From assembly GCA_001772005.1 (NCBI GenBank), contig MERI01000103.1, forward strand, positions 6,340 to 70,339: DNA of 64,000 bases, in the 5' to 3' direction. Shown in pieces: positions 35,377-44,871 of this stretch. This DNA is from Betaproteobacteria bacterium RIFCSPLOWO2_12_FULL_62_58 (lineage in GTDB: Bacteria; Pseudomonadota; Gammaproteobacteria; Burkholderiales; SG8-41). The position numbers and the translations under genes were made by a program. How positions within the stretch are numbered: the first letter of the stretch is position 1; the number at the start of each line of letters is the position of its first letter. The notes beneath the pieces are model-generated. The model was not told the origin of the DNA. It worked only from the letters and a program-made list of their open reading frames with translations, and did not search any database.

Positions 35377-36516
35377 TTATTGCTTAGCCGGCTTCACGGC
35401 AGCACCAGCCTCGGGCGGGCGGGCCAACAATCCGCCTTTCGGCCGACAAGTAGAGATTCCACGAGTCGGAGTTATCGAGCTTTGGTACAGGTGACAGGCC
35501 ACATGGTGCTCAGGGCTGACTTCCCGCCATGGGGGCGCCACCCGCAAGCAAATATCCATCACACAAGGGCATCGCGTCCGGAAGCGGCAACCGGATGGAA
35601 TGTCGATCGGAGTCGGCACCTCGCCCGGTAGCTCGACTCGCTTGCGAGCAGCTGTCGGGTCGGCAATCGGCACTGCCGCCATCAGGCTCTGTGTGTATGG
35701 GTGGGCCGGGTGATCGATCACCTCATCTGTCTCTCCGTGTTCGACGAAGACGCCGAGGTACATGATCGCGACCCGATCGCAGACGTAGCGAACGGTCGAG
35801 ATATCGTGCGAGACGTAGAGCACGCCGAGGCCAAGATCCTTTGAGAGCGTCTCGAGCAGGTCGAGTATCCCTGCTCGAATCGATACGTCGAGCATCGAGA
35901 TCGGCTCGTCGGCGACGACAAAGTCAGGCTTGAGCACGAGCGTGCGGGCGATGACTGCGCGCTGCCGCTGACCACCGGATAATTCGTGGGGGTAACGGTG
36001 AAGGAAGTGGCGAGGCTGCAGATTCACCCGCTCGAGCGACTCGACGACGCGGACGGCCCGCTCGGCGCGATCGCCGATACCGTGAATCTTGAGCGGCTCC
36101 TCGACCGCCTCGCCCACGGTCAGCCTGGGATTGAGGGAGCCATAGGGGTCCTGGAAAATGATCTGGGCCCGACGCCGGAATCGCCGGAGGCCATCGCCGT
36201 GGATATGAGTGACTTCCTCGCCGCTCAGGAAGATGCTGCCGGCACTCGGCTCATAAAGCCGGACGAGCGTCATTCCCAGCGTCGACTTTCCACTGCCGCT
36301 CTCGCCGACCAGACCAAAGATACTTCGGCTCGATACGCTCACGTCGACGCCATCAACCGCCTTGACGGTTCGGGGCGGCCCGCGCCGAACGAGCGCCGCG
36401 ATCACACCGGTGTCGATCGGGAAGTGCTTCTTCAGTCCTTTGGCCTCGATCACCGGGGCGGGTGTAGCTGCCTGATCCTGGACCAGCCTATCGCCCGGCT
36501 CGCGTCGAGCGGTCAT
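35377..36516 (-). CDS. Peptide ABC transporter ATPase, DppF/OppF type
   Basis: A 379-residue ATPase powering the import of peptides or similar solutes. Walker A GESGSGKST, Q-loop IFQDPYGSLNP, signature LSGGQRQRA, Walker B VVADEP, H-loop SHD and the C-terminal oligopeptide-ATPase extension with a Cys cluster (CRFRTRCPC...C) are all present. I start at ATG 36516 (MTARREPGD) with GGAGA upstream, overlapping the end of the DppD-like gene's region by nothing (38-base gap) and rejecting a longer frame. Confidence 0.92.
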   Translation of the reverse strand: MTARREPGDRLVQDQAATPAPVIEAKGLKKHFPIDTGVIAALVRRGPPRTVKAVDGVDVSVSSRSIFGLVGESGSGKSTLGMTLVRLYEPSAGSIFLSGEEVTHIHGDGLRRFRRRAQIIFQDPYGSLNPRLTVGEAVEEPLKIHGIGDRAERAVRVVESLERVNLQPRHFLHRYPHELSGGQRQRAVIARTLVLKPDFVVADEPISMLDVSIRAGILDLLETLSKDLGLGVLYVSHDISTVRYVCDRVAIMYLGVFVEHGETDEVIDHPAHPYTQSLMAAVPIADPTAARKRVELPGEVPTPIDIPSGCRFRTRCPCVMDICLRVAPPWREVSPEHHVACHLYQSSITPTRGISTCRPKGGLLARPPEAGAAVKPAKQ

Positions 36517-36553
36517 CGATCGTTCTCCAAGCGCAAGCGTGTGCTCCAGCAGG

Positions 36554-37651
36554 TTAGCCGAGGCCGATTCGCACAGCAACCTCGTCCCAGGTCGATTTCT
36601 CCTTCGCCCGTTCCCGCAAACTGGCGGCCTGATCGGTGTAGTGGCACGCGGCCGAGTGATCGGTCCCAACGTGGCGCAGTGATGGCTTGAGGTCCCGGCA
36701 ACGGTCGCTCGCGAAAGGACATCGCTCGGCGAAGCAACAGCCGCGCGGCGGGTCGATCAAGCTTGGTGGACTGCCCGGAATGGCGATCAGCTTGTTGATC
36801 GCGCCCTTGATGTTCGGGAATGCGTTCTTGAGCCCCATCGTGTAAGGATGGCATGGCTCCTGAAGGACACCGATCGTCGGCCCGTATTCGACGATCTTGC
36901 CCGCGTACATGACGGCCGTGTCATTGCACGTCTCGGCGATGACGGAGATATCGTGCGTGACGAGGATCATCGAAGCGCCCACCGCCTCATGAATGCGGCG
37001 AATCCGGCCGAGGATTTGGTCTTGCGTGATTACGTCGAGCGCAGTCGTCGGCTCGTCGGCGATGATCAAGCCCGGCTGCAGTACCAGGGCGAGCGCGATG
37101 ATCGCGCGCTGGCGCATCCCTCCACTAAATTGGTGCGGATAGTTCCTGAGCCGGTCTGGAGCCAGCTCAACCAAATCGAACATCTCGACGGCTCGCTGCC
37201 AGGCATCGTCATAGCTAACGTCCCCGTGCGCCCGGATCGCCTCGACGATCTGGTCGCCAACCCGATAGACCGGATCGAGGCTATTCATCGCGCTCTGCGT
37301 GATCAGCGACATTCGCGTCCAGCGAATCTGGCGAAGCTCGTTCGACTTCATCGCCAGCACGTTGCGGCCGTCGAGTCGGACCTCGCCGTCAACGAACGCA
37401 TCCTCGGGAAGCAGTCGGAAGATCGCTTTAACCAGCGTCGTCTTGCCGCAGCCCGACTCGCCGACCATGCCGAGATAATCGCCCGGCCGCACCTCGAAGC
37501 TGACGTCGTCCACGGCCCTGACGTAGCCGCTCCGGGTCGCGTAGTAGGCGCGAAGGCGGTCGACGGAGAGCTCCCCCGGCCTCGTTTGTTGCCGAAGGTG
37601 CTCGATCAACCGGGACTTACGAGTCGTTGGCCTCGCCGCCTGCTGGGTCAT
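36554..37651 (-). CDS. Peptide ABC transporter ATPase, DppD/OppD type
   Basis: A 365-residue ATPase paired with the DppF-like one. Walker A GESGCGKTT, signature FSGGMRQRA, Walker B LIIADEPTTALD, and the C-terminal extension with CCFAERCPFASDRC, where oligopeptide ATPases place a Cys cluster. The start is ATG at 37651, overlapping the dppC-like stop by four bases (ATGA), which signals tight coupling. Confidence 0.92.
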   Translation of the reverse strand: MTQQAARPTTRKSRLIEHLRQQTRPGELSVDRLRAYYATRSGYVRAVDDVSFEVRPGDYLGMVGESGCGKTTLVKAIFRLLPEDAFVDGEVRLDGRNVLAMKSNELRQIRWTRMSLITQSAMNSLDPVYRVGDQIVEAIRAHGDVSYDDAWQRAVEMFDLVELAPDRLRNYPHQFSGGMRQRAIIALALVLQPGLIIADEPTTALDVITQDQILGRIRRIHEAVGASMILVTHDISVIAETCNDTAVMYAGKIVEYGPTIGVLQEPCHPYTMGLKNAFPNIKGAINKLIAIPGSPPSLIDPPRGCCFAERCPFASDRCRDLKPSLRHVGTDHSAACHYTDQAASLRERAKEKSTWDEVAVRIGLG

Positions 37652-38646
37652 GCCGCCCTCTGTCGGAGTCGAGGATTCGTTTTCTCTTCGAATGCTCGAC
37701 CGATGAAGTAGATCGATGAGATCAGCAGGATCAGGCCAAGCGATGGCGGCAGGACCCACCACCAGGCCGAGCGGATTGAGGCGGTCTGGAAGGCAAGGTT
37801 CAGCATCTGCCCCCAGCTTGCCATGCTGGGGTCACCCAGCCCGATAAAACTCAAGCTCGCCTCGGTGAGTACCGCAAAAGCGATCGACATCGTCATCCAC
37901 AAAAAGGCGACCGGAAGCACGTTCGGCAAGATATGGTAAGTCATGATCCGCCAGTGGCTTGCGCCGAGTGCTCTGGCTGCAGCGATGAATGGCCGCTCCT
38001 TCTGGGTCAGCACGGCTGATCTCACGATTCGGGCGCCATTCCGCCAATACAGGAGGACGATGACGAACAGCACGTTCTCCAGACTTGGGCCGAGCACAGC
38101 GACCATGATGATTGCAAACGGAAGAGTCGGAATGCTGAGCGCGATATCGACGATTCGCATGATCGCGTCGTCGAGGTAGCCCCCGAAGTAGCCTGAGACC
38201 AGGCCGAGAACGGTGCTGATCAGCCCGACGGCAACAGCTGCGCTGAGCCCAACCAGGAACGCGATCCGGATTCCCAGGATGAACTGCGAGAGGACCGAGT
38301 GGGCAAAGTAATCGGTGCCGAATGGGTGGGCTGCACTTGGCTCGGCGAGACGAAGCATGGTTCCGTCAGGTGCCTTCAAGGCCTGAAACGGGGGAAGCGG
38401 CACGATCAGTGGGCCGAGAATGCCAACAACTGCCAGCGTGGCGATGATCGCCATCCCGACTACCGCCATTCGATCCTTGACGAGCAGCCCGAATGTCTCG
38501 ATGAGCGGAGCAAACACCGAGCGCGATCGCCCGGCCGCCCAGATCGCCATCGCCTCCTGAACCCTGGACGGGTCAAACGCGGCAGCCCGATCCTCTGAAT
38601 AAACCGCGCTCGCACGTCTGATTTTCGATTTCTTCAGCAGAGTCAT
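37648..38646 (-). CDS. Peptide ABC transporter permease, DppC type
   Basis: A 332-residue permease with an N-terminal cytoplasmic stretch and about six membrane segments. The OppC-type N-terminal segment (DRMAVVGMAIIATLAV) and the EAA loop (EAARALGASHWRI-like, here IAAARALGASHWRIM) that docks the ATPases are clear. GAGGAAG precedes the ATG at 38646; the frame open upstream is discarded. It partners the DppB-like permease 19 bases upstream. Confidence 0.92.
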   Translation of the reverse strand: MTLLKKSKIRRASAVYSEDRAAAFDPSRVQEAMAIWAAGRSRSVFAPLIETFGLLVKDRMAVVGMAIIATLAVVGILGPLIVPLPPFQALKAPDGTMLRLAEPSAAHPFGTDYFAHSVLSQFILGIRIAFLVGLSAAVAVGLISTVLGLVSGYFGGYLDDAIMRIVDIALSIPTLPFAIIMVAVLGPSLENVLFVIVLLYWRNGARIVRSAVLTQKERPFIAAARALGASHWRIMTYHILPNVLPVAFLWMTMSIAFAVLTEASLSFIGLGDPSMASWGQMLNLAFQTASIRSAWWWVLPPSLGLILLISSIYFIGRAFEEKTNPRLRQRAA

Positions 38647-38665
38647 TTCAGCTTCCTCACTGCCG

Positions 38666-39637
38666 TTACTTATAGACGACCCGAGGGTCGAGGTAGCTGT
38701 AGACAAGATCGGCAAGAAGATTCGATGCGACGATCATCACAGCGAGCAGGAAGAAGCCGGCCTGGGCAATCGGCATGTCTTGCCTCGTGACCGAGAATAC
38801 CAGCTCCCGGCCTACCCCGGGCCAGCTGAAGACCACCTCGACGAGCACGATCCCCGCGACCGTCTCGGCTAAGCTGGGAAATAGCCACGTAATGACCGGC
38901 AGCAGCGAGTTCCGACCGGCGTGCCACATGACCCGGAATTCGCTCACACCCTTGGCTCGGACCATTTCGAGATAGTCTTCTCCTCGGGCTTCAAGTACGC
39001 CAGTGCGCATGAGCAGCAGGTTTTCAGGAATGAACGTCAGGGCGACGACCGCGACCGGGAGAATCAAGTGTTGGAGAAAGTCGCCGTTCAGGTATGTCGC
39101 TGCGAAGCCCGAAGGATTCGCTCCAGGGGTTCTCATGCCGAAACCCGGCAGTAGGTCGAAAAAGCCGCTGAAGACCATGAGCGCGAGGATCCCGGTTACG
39201 AAAGGTGGCGCTCCACGGATGACGGTCGCCAACAGAATACCCAGCCCGTCGATCGCCCCACCCCGGCGGGACCAGCCGACGAACATCCCGAGGACTGAGC
39301 CGAACGTGGCGCCAAGCAGCAAGCCAGGGATCGCGATCCAGAGCGTGTTGAGAACCTTGGGTGCGAGGATTTCCCAGACGGGCTTGCTGTAGAAGAAGGA
39401 AAGCCCGAAGTCGCCTTGGAAAAGGTTCGTGAGGTAGCGAACATACTGAACGTAGAGTGGCCCCGTGAGTCCCCACTGCTCGAGCAGCCGCTGGCGGGTC
39501 TCCTCCGGCATGCCGCGCTCGACGAGCATCGCCGTCGGATCGGACGGGATGATCCTGAAAATCACGAACATGAGAGTGACCATCACGAAGACGACGATGA
39601 TCGACTGGATGATTCGGCGGGCTAAGTAGACTCGCAT
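38666..39637 (-). CDS. Peptide ABC transporter permease, DppB type
   Basis: A 323-residue permease of the DppB/OppB family: a first membrane helix MRVYLARRIIQSIIVVF, the conserved RIIPSDPTAML loop, and the EAA loop YLEMVRAKGVSEFRVMWHAG. About six membrane segments. It follows the substrate-binding protein gene after a 142-base spacer in which I see no gene; GGAGGGGG lies 11 bases before its ATG. Confidence 0.92.
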   Translation of the reverse strand: MRVYLARRIIQSIIVVFVMVTLMFVIFRIIPSDPTAMLVERGMPEETRQRLLEQWGLTGPLYVQYVRYLTNLFQGDFGLSFFYSKPVWEILAPKVLNTLWIAIPGLLLGATFGSVLGMFVGWSRRGGAIDGLGILLATVIRGAPPFVTGILALMVFSGFFDLLPGFGMRTPGANPSGFAATYLNGDFLQHLILPVAVVALTFIPENLLLMRTGVLEARGEDYLEMVRAKGVSEFRVMWHAGRNSLLPVITWLFPSLAETVAGIVLVEVVFSWPGVGRELVFSVTRQDMPIAQAGFFLLAVMIVASNLLADLVYSYLDPRVVYK

Positions 39638-39779
39638 CCGGGCAAGCCCCCTCCAGTCAACGTTAACCCTGCGCGATGTTCCGGGCGAAATTGCACAGCT
39701 TGTTGAACATCGTGTCCCGATTGAGCCGGCAAACTACCGGTTCTGCATCCGTGCAAGCGTGGGCAGAGCACACCCGCGC

Positions 39780-41531
39780 CTACCTCATGCTGGCATCTGA
39801 TGGTATGTTCGGACCGTTCGGCGGGAAATGCAACCGCCCGTCCTTGCCCCAGCCATAACCGGCGTTTTTCAGGACCTGCCTCGCCTGGTTGAGGTTATAG
39901 TCCCACTTCTTCAGGGTCTTGTCGTACCAGAAATCCATCACGATCGGGATCGGACCCTCGCCGGGCACGGTCCCGTGCCCGAGCAGCGCCTCTTCGTTGA
40001 TTCTGCTCTTGTTCGTCGCCAGCCGGAGGGCCTGCCGTACCGCCGGGTCCTGGAACAGCTCCTTCTTGTGATTCACGACGACACATTGTGTGCCATGGAC
40101 CGGAATGTTCACAAACGTCAGCTGTTTGTTCTGCTTGGCGAGGTCGCTCGCCTTGGCACCGGTGATCAGGTCGGTGGTGAAGTCGATCTGTCCCTGCTGC
40201 ATGGCGGCGACCATGGCGTCACTGGAGGAGAAGACGACCTTCCGGATCCCCTCAATCTTGGCTGGCTGGAAAAATCCGTCGAACCGCTTGAGGAAGTGTT
40301 CCTGATCTTTGGTCCAGTGGTCGAAGACGAACGGACCGCTGCCAATGACCTTGTCTGGCCGTGGATCCCACTGCATCGGAGTCTTGACGCTAACCCGTTC
40401 GGGCACCTGGGACCAGATATGCTCGGGCAGCACCGGCACAAACGTCAGGGTCTTGCGGAAAAACGCCGCGTCGGGCTCCTTGAGCATGATGCGAACGGTC
40501 AGCTTGTCGACCGCTTTGGCGCCCGCGACGTTCTGCATCGCAACCTGATAGGTCGGTGGCTTCCACTTGAGGAGGTAATCGAACGTGAACGCGGCGTCCT
40601 TCGCGGTCACTTCCCGCCCGTCGTGGAACTTCGCGCCGTCGCGAAGTTTGAGTTCGATCGTCGTCGGGTCGATTACTTTCCACCCGGTTGCGGCCCAGTC
40701 GCCGAGCTTGCTGCCGTCATCCCGGAGGAATGTCTGGTAGACCATACGAAGCCAGCCGAAGGAGGCCGTCTCGGCCAAGACATTCCAGGTGCTTACGTCC
40801 TCGGGAGCACCGGTATCCAGTATCTTATCGTCGGTCTTGGGGGTGATGCTCAGCCAGGGTTCCTTTCTTCCATCGTTAACCTGCACAGGGGTTGGGTTCG
40901 GGAAGTTCTCGAACTTCCGGTTGTTGTAGAGCATGAAATCGGCACTATGCGTCACCGGCCACTGCGGCAGCCGCTCGTTGTGGTAAGCCGACATCTTGAA
41001 GACGAGAGCCCGGCGCTTGGACTCGTCGAGCTCGACTCGCTGCGCCTTGAACATCTTGTCCCACTCGGGGTCGCACCAGTGGCCGGAGTTGCGCCTCGAA
41101 TTACACGTGTTCAAATCGCCTAACCAGTGGTTTGGATCGAGGCGCTCCGGATCGCCGCCCCAGCTTACCAGGGCCAGGTCGTTGATCTGCCCGCCGACCG
41201 TGATCTGACTGACAAAGGTGTTGAAGTTCATCGGCTTGAGCTGAATGTCGAAGCCGATCTTCTTGAAGTCCTCCATGAGAATGCGGGCGATAGCCACGAA
41301 AAATGGGCTGTAGTCGGCCGAGTAGTGTGCAAACTCAAGGGTTGGTACGATGGTGCCAAGCTGTCCTGCTGGGGGGGCTGCTGTTGCGCTCGCGGCGGGC
41401 TGGCTGCGGGCCGCCAGCAGCGCGCTCGCAGCCGAGAGCGAAAGTCCTAACCGAATGGCTCGAGCCAAAAACTGGCGGCGGCCGATGCGTCCCGCGGTGA
41501 ACTGCTCTACCAAACTGTCCAGGGTTGCCAT
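39780..41531 (-). CDS. Peptide-binding protein with permuted domain order
   Basis: A 583-residue ABC solute receptor of the SBP_bac_5 (DppA/OppA) family with a twin-Arg-like/hydrophobic export signal (RRQFLARAIRLGLSLSAASALLAA). The order of parts is unusual: the segment normally at the C-terminus (FKKIGFDIQLKP, VSWGGDPERLDPN, WCDPEWDKMFKAQ...) stands first at about 90-215, then come the normal N-terminal parts (LRDGAKFHDGREVTAKDAAFTF, about 285-310) and the middle (DPAVRQALRLATNKSRI), and the protein ends at LNQARQVLKNAGYGWGKDG, exactly where the moved segment would normally follow. GGAGGAAG precedes the ATG. It is the first gene of the operon and fixes its substrate. Confidence 0.85.
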   Translation of the reverse strand: MATLDSLVEQFTAGRIGRRQFLARAIRLGLSLSAASALLAARSQPAASATAAPPAGQLGTIVPTLEFAHYSADYSPFFVAIARILMEDFKKIGFDIQLKPMNFNTFVSQITVGGQINDLALVSWGGDPERLDPNHWLGDLNTCNSRRNSGHWCDPEWDKMFKAQRVELDESKRRALVFKMSAYHNERLPQWPVTHSADFMLYNNRKFENFPNPTPVQVNDGRKEPWLSITPKTDDKILDTGAPEDVSTWNVLAETASFGWLRMVYQTFLRDDGSKLGDWAATGWKVIDPTTIELKLRDGAKFHDGREVTAKDAAFTFDYLLKWKPPTYQVAMQNVAGAKAVDKLTVRIMLKEPDAAFFRKTLTFVPVLPEHIWSQVPERVSVKTPMQWDPRPDKVIGSGPFVFDHWTKDQEHFLKRFDGFFQPAKIEGIRKVVFSSSDAMVAAMQQGQIDFTTDLITGAKASDLAKQNKQLTFVNIPVHGTQCVVVNHKKELFQDPAVRQALRLATNKSRINEEALLGHGTVPGEGPIPIVMDFWYDKTLKKWDYNLNQARQVLKNAGYGWGKDGRLHFPPNGPNIPSDASMR

Positions 41532-42316
41532 CTCGTTCTTCCTCCTTCGTGTGGTTAAAATAAACGACGAGACGATAGAAAAAGGAAATCAATCCGGCGC
41601 CGATTTCGCTGCGCCGAGCCCATACGCCAGGAGCAAGTGCAAAAGCACTCGCAGAGTGCGCATAGGCCTTATGTTTATGCTTGCTTTCTCCTCCCCCGGA
41701 GAAAAACCATCATCGGAGCGAGTATCGGACAGGTTTTACCGCGCAATCTATTCCAACCGCGGGAACAAGGCAAGCTCTTGCCCGCCGTCCTGCTCAAGGG
41801 CGAGCACCCACCAGAAAGTACTTGTGATGGAGTCCGCCCAGGACCGATTTGACTCTCACATCCCTCGAATACGGATCCGGTCCAGAGACTTTGTCCTGCT
41901 GGTAACGCAATCAGTTTTGGAGGATCAGGCACGCCAGGTCCCAACGACATGTGCGGTGCATTACCCACGCGGTCAAGATCAATCGAAGGTGGGCCGCGGA
42001 CATCGGTATCGACCAGTCAAGACACTCCCGCCTGATCGTGCCAACTACACGCTTACAAATCGCGTTGGCATTCGGCGCCCGCAGCGGAGTCTCATTCGCC
42101 CGACATCGCCAACGACTGCAATCGGCCACATTGCCGACGTAACAGTTGGGCGGTCCCAATGACCGCACTGGCCGAATAGCGGACGGTCGGCTGCATCGGC
42201 CTGTATGACCGCAGAGGGTCGATCTGAGTCGTTCGTGACGATCTACGATTTATTCCGTCGCTGCAAGATTGTGCATCGTCTCCGACTGACACTGTCCGTC
42301 AGATCGAGTCTGGGCT
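41532..42316. other. Spacer with transposase remnant, right edge of island
   Basis: About 785 bases. The left third (to about 41880) holds the upstream region of the peptide operon with no gene. The middle holds the broken transposase described at 41890-42130. The right part up to the MITE shows nothing clear. Confidence 0.5.
41890..42130 (-). pseudogene. Broken DDE transposase (rve integrase core fragment)
   Basis: Read on the minus strand, TPLRAPNANAICKRVVGTIR followed by RECLDWSIPMSAAHL is the C-terminal part of an IS481/IS3-type integrase core. The last catalytic residue, normally Glu in CER, is Lys (CKR). After LTAWVMH the reading shifts frame, and the other frame continues PHMSLGPGVPDPPK, the typical end of these transposases. 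The N-terminal half is missing. It is a dead remnant next to the acquired island. Confidence 0.8.
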
Positions 42317-42585
42317 AGAGCCTGTCTCAATAATATCCACGTGTGCGACGGGGCAATGTGGGATGCAGTTCTAGGAGCAGAGCCCGCGGCAATATCGCGA
42401 ATATTGCAAGGACTCGCGACAACGAAATGCGCCCAGATTGCCCCGTCCCTTCGGGTTGCGGCCAAAACAGGCGTCTGCGTTGTCCCGTCGCTTGCCAATA
42501 TTCGCGATATTGGCTGCGCTCCGCTCCTAGCAGCCATCCCGTTTGGGCCGCAACGCATCGCGCGGATATTATTGAGACAGGCTCT
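42317..42585. mobile_element. 269-bp palindromic MITE with 22-bp perfect inverted ends
   Basis: AGAGCCTGTCTCAATAATAT plus CC at 42317-42338 is exactly inverted at 42564-42585. If the outermost A/T is counted as target, the element GAGCC...GGCTC sits between two TA dinucleotides, as with IS630/Tc1-type elements. The interior is itself an imperfect palindrome: GGCAATATCGCGAATATTGC (42390-42409) mirrors CCAATATTCGCGATATTGGC near 42498-42517. No protein is encoded, so it is non-autonomous. Confidence 0.85.
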
Positions 42586-42610
42586 ACACATAATTCCGTT
42601 TTCCGCCATC

Positions 42611-42650
42611 AAAAACCGTGGCCGGGCCGCTAGCCCCGGCCACGGTTTTT
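42611..42650. terminator. Bidirectional terminator overlapping a gene end
   Basis: A 16-bp perfect stem AAAAACCGTGGCCGGG (42611-42626) / CCCGGCCACGGTTTTT (42635-42650) with an 8-base loop and T-runs on both strands. The stop codon of the minus-strand gene (42630-42632) is in the loop, so the last residues NRGRG are coded by the stem. Confidence 0.9.
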
Positions 42651-42920
42651 GTCCCAAACGTAGCGCACAAGCCGCTGCCAGCGACTTTGCGGCTGCGTGA
42701 GCTTGTTGTGCGCCTTGCCCCCTGCCTGATCGCGCAAGTGGCTGCGCTTCACCAACTCGTGCAGCTCGCGCATCGTCATGCCGCCGGGGCCTGTGCCGAG
42801 CGTTCGATCTTCGACGGGCTCAGACTGAACGCGCTGCTCGGACTTTTTCCTGGACGTACGACTTGTGTCTTCTTCAGTCGAAGGGCCCTTCAGCTTGTCG
42901 GGATCGGGTTTGTCAGCCAT
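42630..42920 (-). CDS. Small charged hypothetical protein, 96 aa
   Basis: No family recognised. The N-terminal 45 residues are polar and probably disordered (KLKGPSTEEDTSRTSRKKSE). The middle holds a short conserved-looking helix MTMRELHELVKRSHLRDQAG, and the C-terminus RWQRLVRYVWDKNRGRG is basic and aromatic. No signal or membrane segment. It is divergent from aroC, with 67 bases between, and ends in a strong terminator, which supports it as a real transcription unit. Confidence 0.6.
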   Translation of the reverse strand: MADKPDPDKLKGPSTEEDTSRTSRKKSEQRVQSEPVEDRTLGTGPGGMTMRELHELVKRSHLRDQAGGKAHNKLTQPQSRWQRLVRYVWDKNRGRG

Positions 42921-42987
42921 CGTTCGGGGTCGTGGAAAGATGCCGATATGTTAAACTCGTTGCCGGTGATTTGCGAGTGAAAATGCC

Positions 42988-44151
42988 ATGTCCGGCAGCA
43001 CGTTAGGCAAGCTTTTTTGTGTCACGTCATTTGGCGAGAGCCACGGGCCGGCGATCGGCTGCGTGGTCGACGGCTGCCCGCCGGGCATGCACCTCAGCGA
43101 AACGGACATTCAGGCTGATCTCGACCGCCGCAAGCCGGGCACCTCGCGCCATGTCACGCAACGGCGTGAAGAAGATATCGTGGAAATTCTTTCGGGCGTC
43201 TTCGAAGGCAAAACCACCGGCACACCGATCGCGCTCTTGATCCGCAATGTCGATGCGCGAAGCCGGGACTACTCCAAGATCAAGGACATGTTCCGTCCGG
43301 GGCATGCCGACTACACCTACTGGCAGAAGTATGGCATTCGCGACTACCGCGGCGGCGGCCGGCAGTCGGCGCGCGAGACCGCCGTGCGCGTCGCCGCTGG
43401 CGCGATTGCGAAAAAGTGGCTGCGTGAAAAATACGGCGTCGTGATCCGCGGCTACCTCGCGCAATTGGGGCCGATCGCGATCCCATTCAAATCATGGGAG
43501 GGGGTCAACACCAATCCATTTTTCGTTGCTGATGCCAGTGTCGTGCCGCAGCTCGAGGAGTTCATGGACAAGCTCAGGAAGTCGGGCGACTCGGTCGGCG
43601 CGAAGATCACGACCATCGCTTCCGGCGTGCCGGTCGGCTGGGGCGAGCCGGTGTACGACAAGCTCGACGCCGATCTCGCCTACAACATGATGAACATCAA
43701 TGCGGTGAAAGGCGTCGAGATCGGCGCCGGTTTTGCCGCGGTCACGCAAAAGGGCACCGAGCATTCCGACGAGATGGCGCCGCAGGGATTCTTGTCGAAC
43801 AACGCCGGCGGCATCCTCGGCGGCATCTCGACGGGGCAGGACATCGTGGTCAACGTGGCCGTCAAACCCACATCGAGCATCCGGCTCGCGCGGCGCACCG
43901 TCGACAAGCAGGGCAATCCGACCGTGATCGAAACCCACGGCCGCCACGATCCGTGCGTGGGCATTCGCGCGACTCCGATCTGCGAAGCGATGATGGCGTT
44001 GACGTTGATGGATCACGCACTGCGGCACCGCGCGCAAAACGCAGACGTCGCGTGCGAAACGCCGAAGATCCCCGCGGCCGCGCCGCAGTCGGTGATCGAC
44101 CAGCTACGCAACGCTGCCGCGACTGAGAACCCCGATCCCGACGAGGCTTGA
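42988..44151 (+). CDS. aroC: Chorismate synthase
   Basis: A 387-residue FMN-dependent enzyme that forms chorismate from EPSP, the last shared step to aromatic amino acids. Motifs: [58 protein letters not shown] and [19 protein letters not shown] near the end carries the catalytic-region His. Length is normal. It overlaps no neighbour; the following gene starts 6 bases after its stop. Confidence 0.97.
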   Translation: MSGSTLGKLFCVTSFGESHGPAIGCVVDGCPPGMHLSETDIQADLDRRKPGTSRHVTQRREEDIVEILSGVFEGKTTGTPIALLIRNVDARSRDYSKIKDMFRPGHADYTYWQKYGIRDYRGGGRQSARETAVRVAAGAIAKKWLREKYGVVIRGYLAQLGPIAIPFKSWEGVNTNPFFVADASVVPQLEEFMDKLRKSGDSVGAKITTIASGVPVGWGEPVYDKLDADLAYNMMNINAVKGVEIGAGFAAVTQKGTEHSDEMAPQGFLSNNAGGILGGISTGQDIVVNVAVKPTSSIRLARRTVDKQGNPTVIETHGRHDPCVGIRATPICEAMMALTLMDHALRHRAQNADVACETPKIPAAAPQSVIDQLRNAAATENPDPDEA

Positions 44152-44156
44152 TTGCC

Positions 44157-44750
44157 ATGAACGAAACCGCAACCGTTTACCAACTGAGAATTGCGCTCGC
44201 CTATATCGAACCCAGCGTCTGGCGGCGGCTGGAGGTCCCGAGTACCATGACTTTCGGTGATCTTCACGGCGCGATCCAGGCGGCGATGGGCTGGGAGGAC
44301 TGCCACCTGTGGGCGTTTTACGTTGGGAAGACAGAAGTCAGTCCGGATCCGGAACAGTTTGATTTCCCCGGCGAGCCGCGCGCCCAAGCGGCGGACTGGA
44401 CCGCGCTCGATGACATGCTCGCCGGCCGCCGCATCAAGTTCCGCTACATCTACGACATGGGTGATGACTGGCTGCACGAGATCAAGGTCGAAAAGATTCT
44501 CGCCCCCGAGCCGGGTGTGCAGTACCCGCGCTGCACCGGTGGCGAGCGCGCCTGCCCGCCGGAGGATTGCGGTGGGTTCCCTGGCTACTACAATGTTCTG
44601 GAAGCGCTGGCGGACCCGAAACATCCTGAGTACGAAGAGATGCTCGATTGGATCGGCGGCGAGTGGGACCCGGAAGCCTTCGACATCAAGGCCGTGAACG
44701 CGAGGCTCCAGCCCCGTAAACGCAGGCCTGCACGACGCCCGAAAAAGTAG
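44157..44750 (+). CDS. Plasmid pRiA4b ORF-3-like protein
   Basis: A 197-residue protein of the PRiA4_ORF3 family: VYQLRIALAYIEPSVWRRLEV, LHGAIQAAMGWEDCHLWAFYV, YDMGDDWLHEIKVE and CPPEDCGGFPGY. These are the family hallmarks; the function is unknown. A TTG start three codons earlier overlaps the aroC stop, but the ATG at 44157 gives a natural N-terminus. Its tail is strongly basic (RKRRPARRPKK), which could bind nucleic acid. Such genes are often plasmid- or island-borne, and it borders the restriction operon. Confidence 0.85.
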   Translation: MNETATVYQLRIALAYIEPSVWRRLEVPSTMTFGDLHGAIQAAMGWEDCHLWAFYVGKTEVSPDPEQFDFPGEPRAQAADWTALDDMLAGRRIKFRYIYDMGDDWLHEIKVEKILAPEPGVQYPRCTGGERACPPEDCGGFPGYYNVLEALADPKHPEYEEMLDWIGGEWDPEAFDIKAVNARLQPRKRRPARRPKK

Positions 44751-44871
44751 TCATCCGGTCGCCGTAAGGCGCCGAAAGGTGCATGTCCGGCCGCGAATCT
44801 GAACCGTTGCTGGGGTGGGCAGGGCGTACGCAGCATTGCTCCCGCCGTGCACGCTGCATTAAGATGCCCAG

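Noticed and set aside
39828..41123. 431-residue plus-strand open frame
   Set aside because: Antisense shadow of the peptide-binding protein, with no recognisable motif.
42341..42700. Open frames inside and after the 269-bp element
   Set aside because: They run across the palindromic MITE and have no protein-like features.
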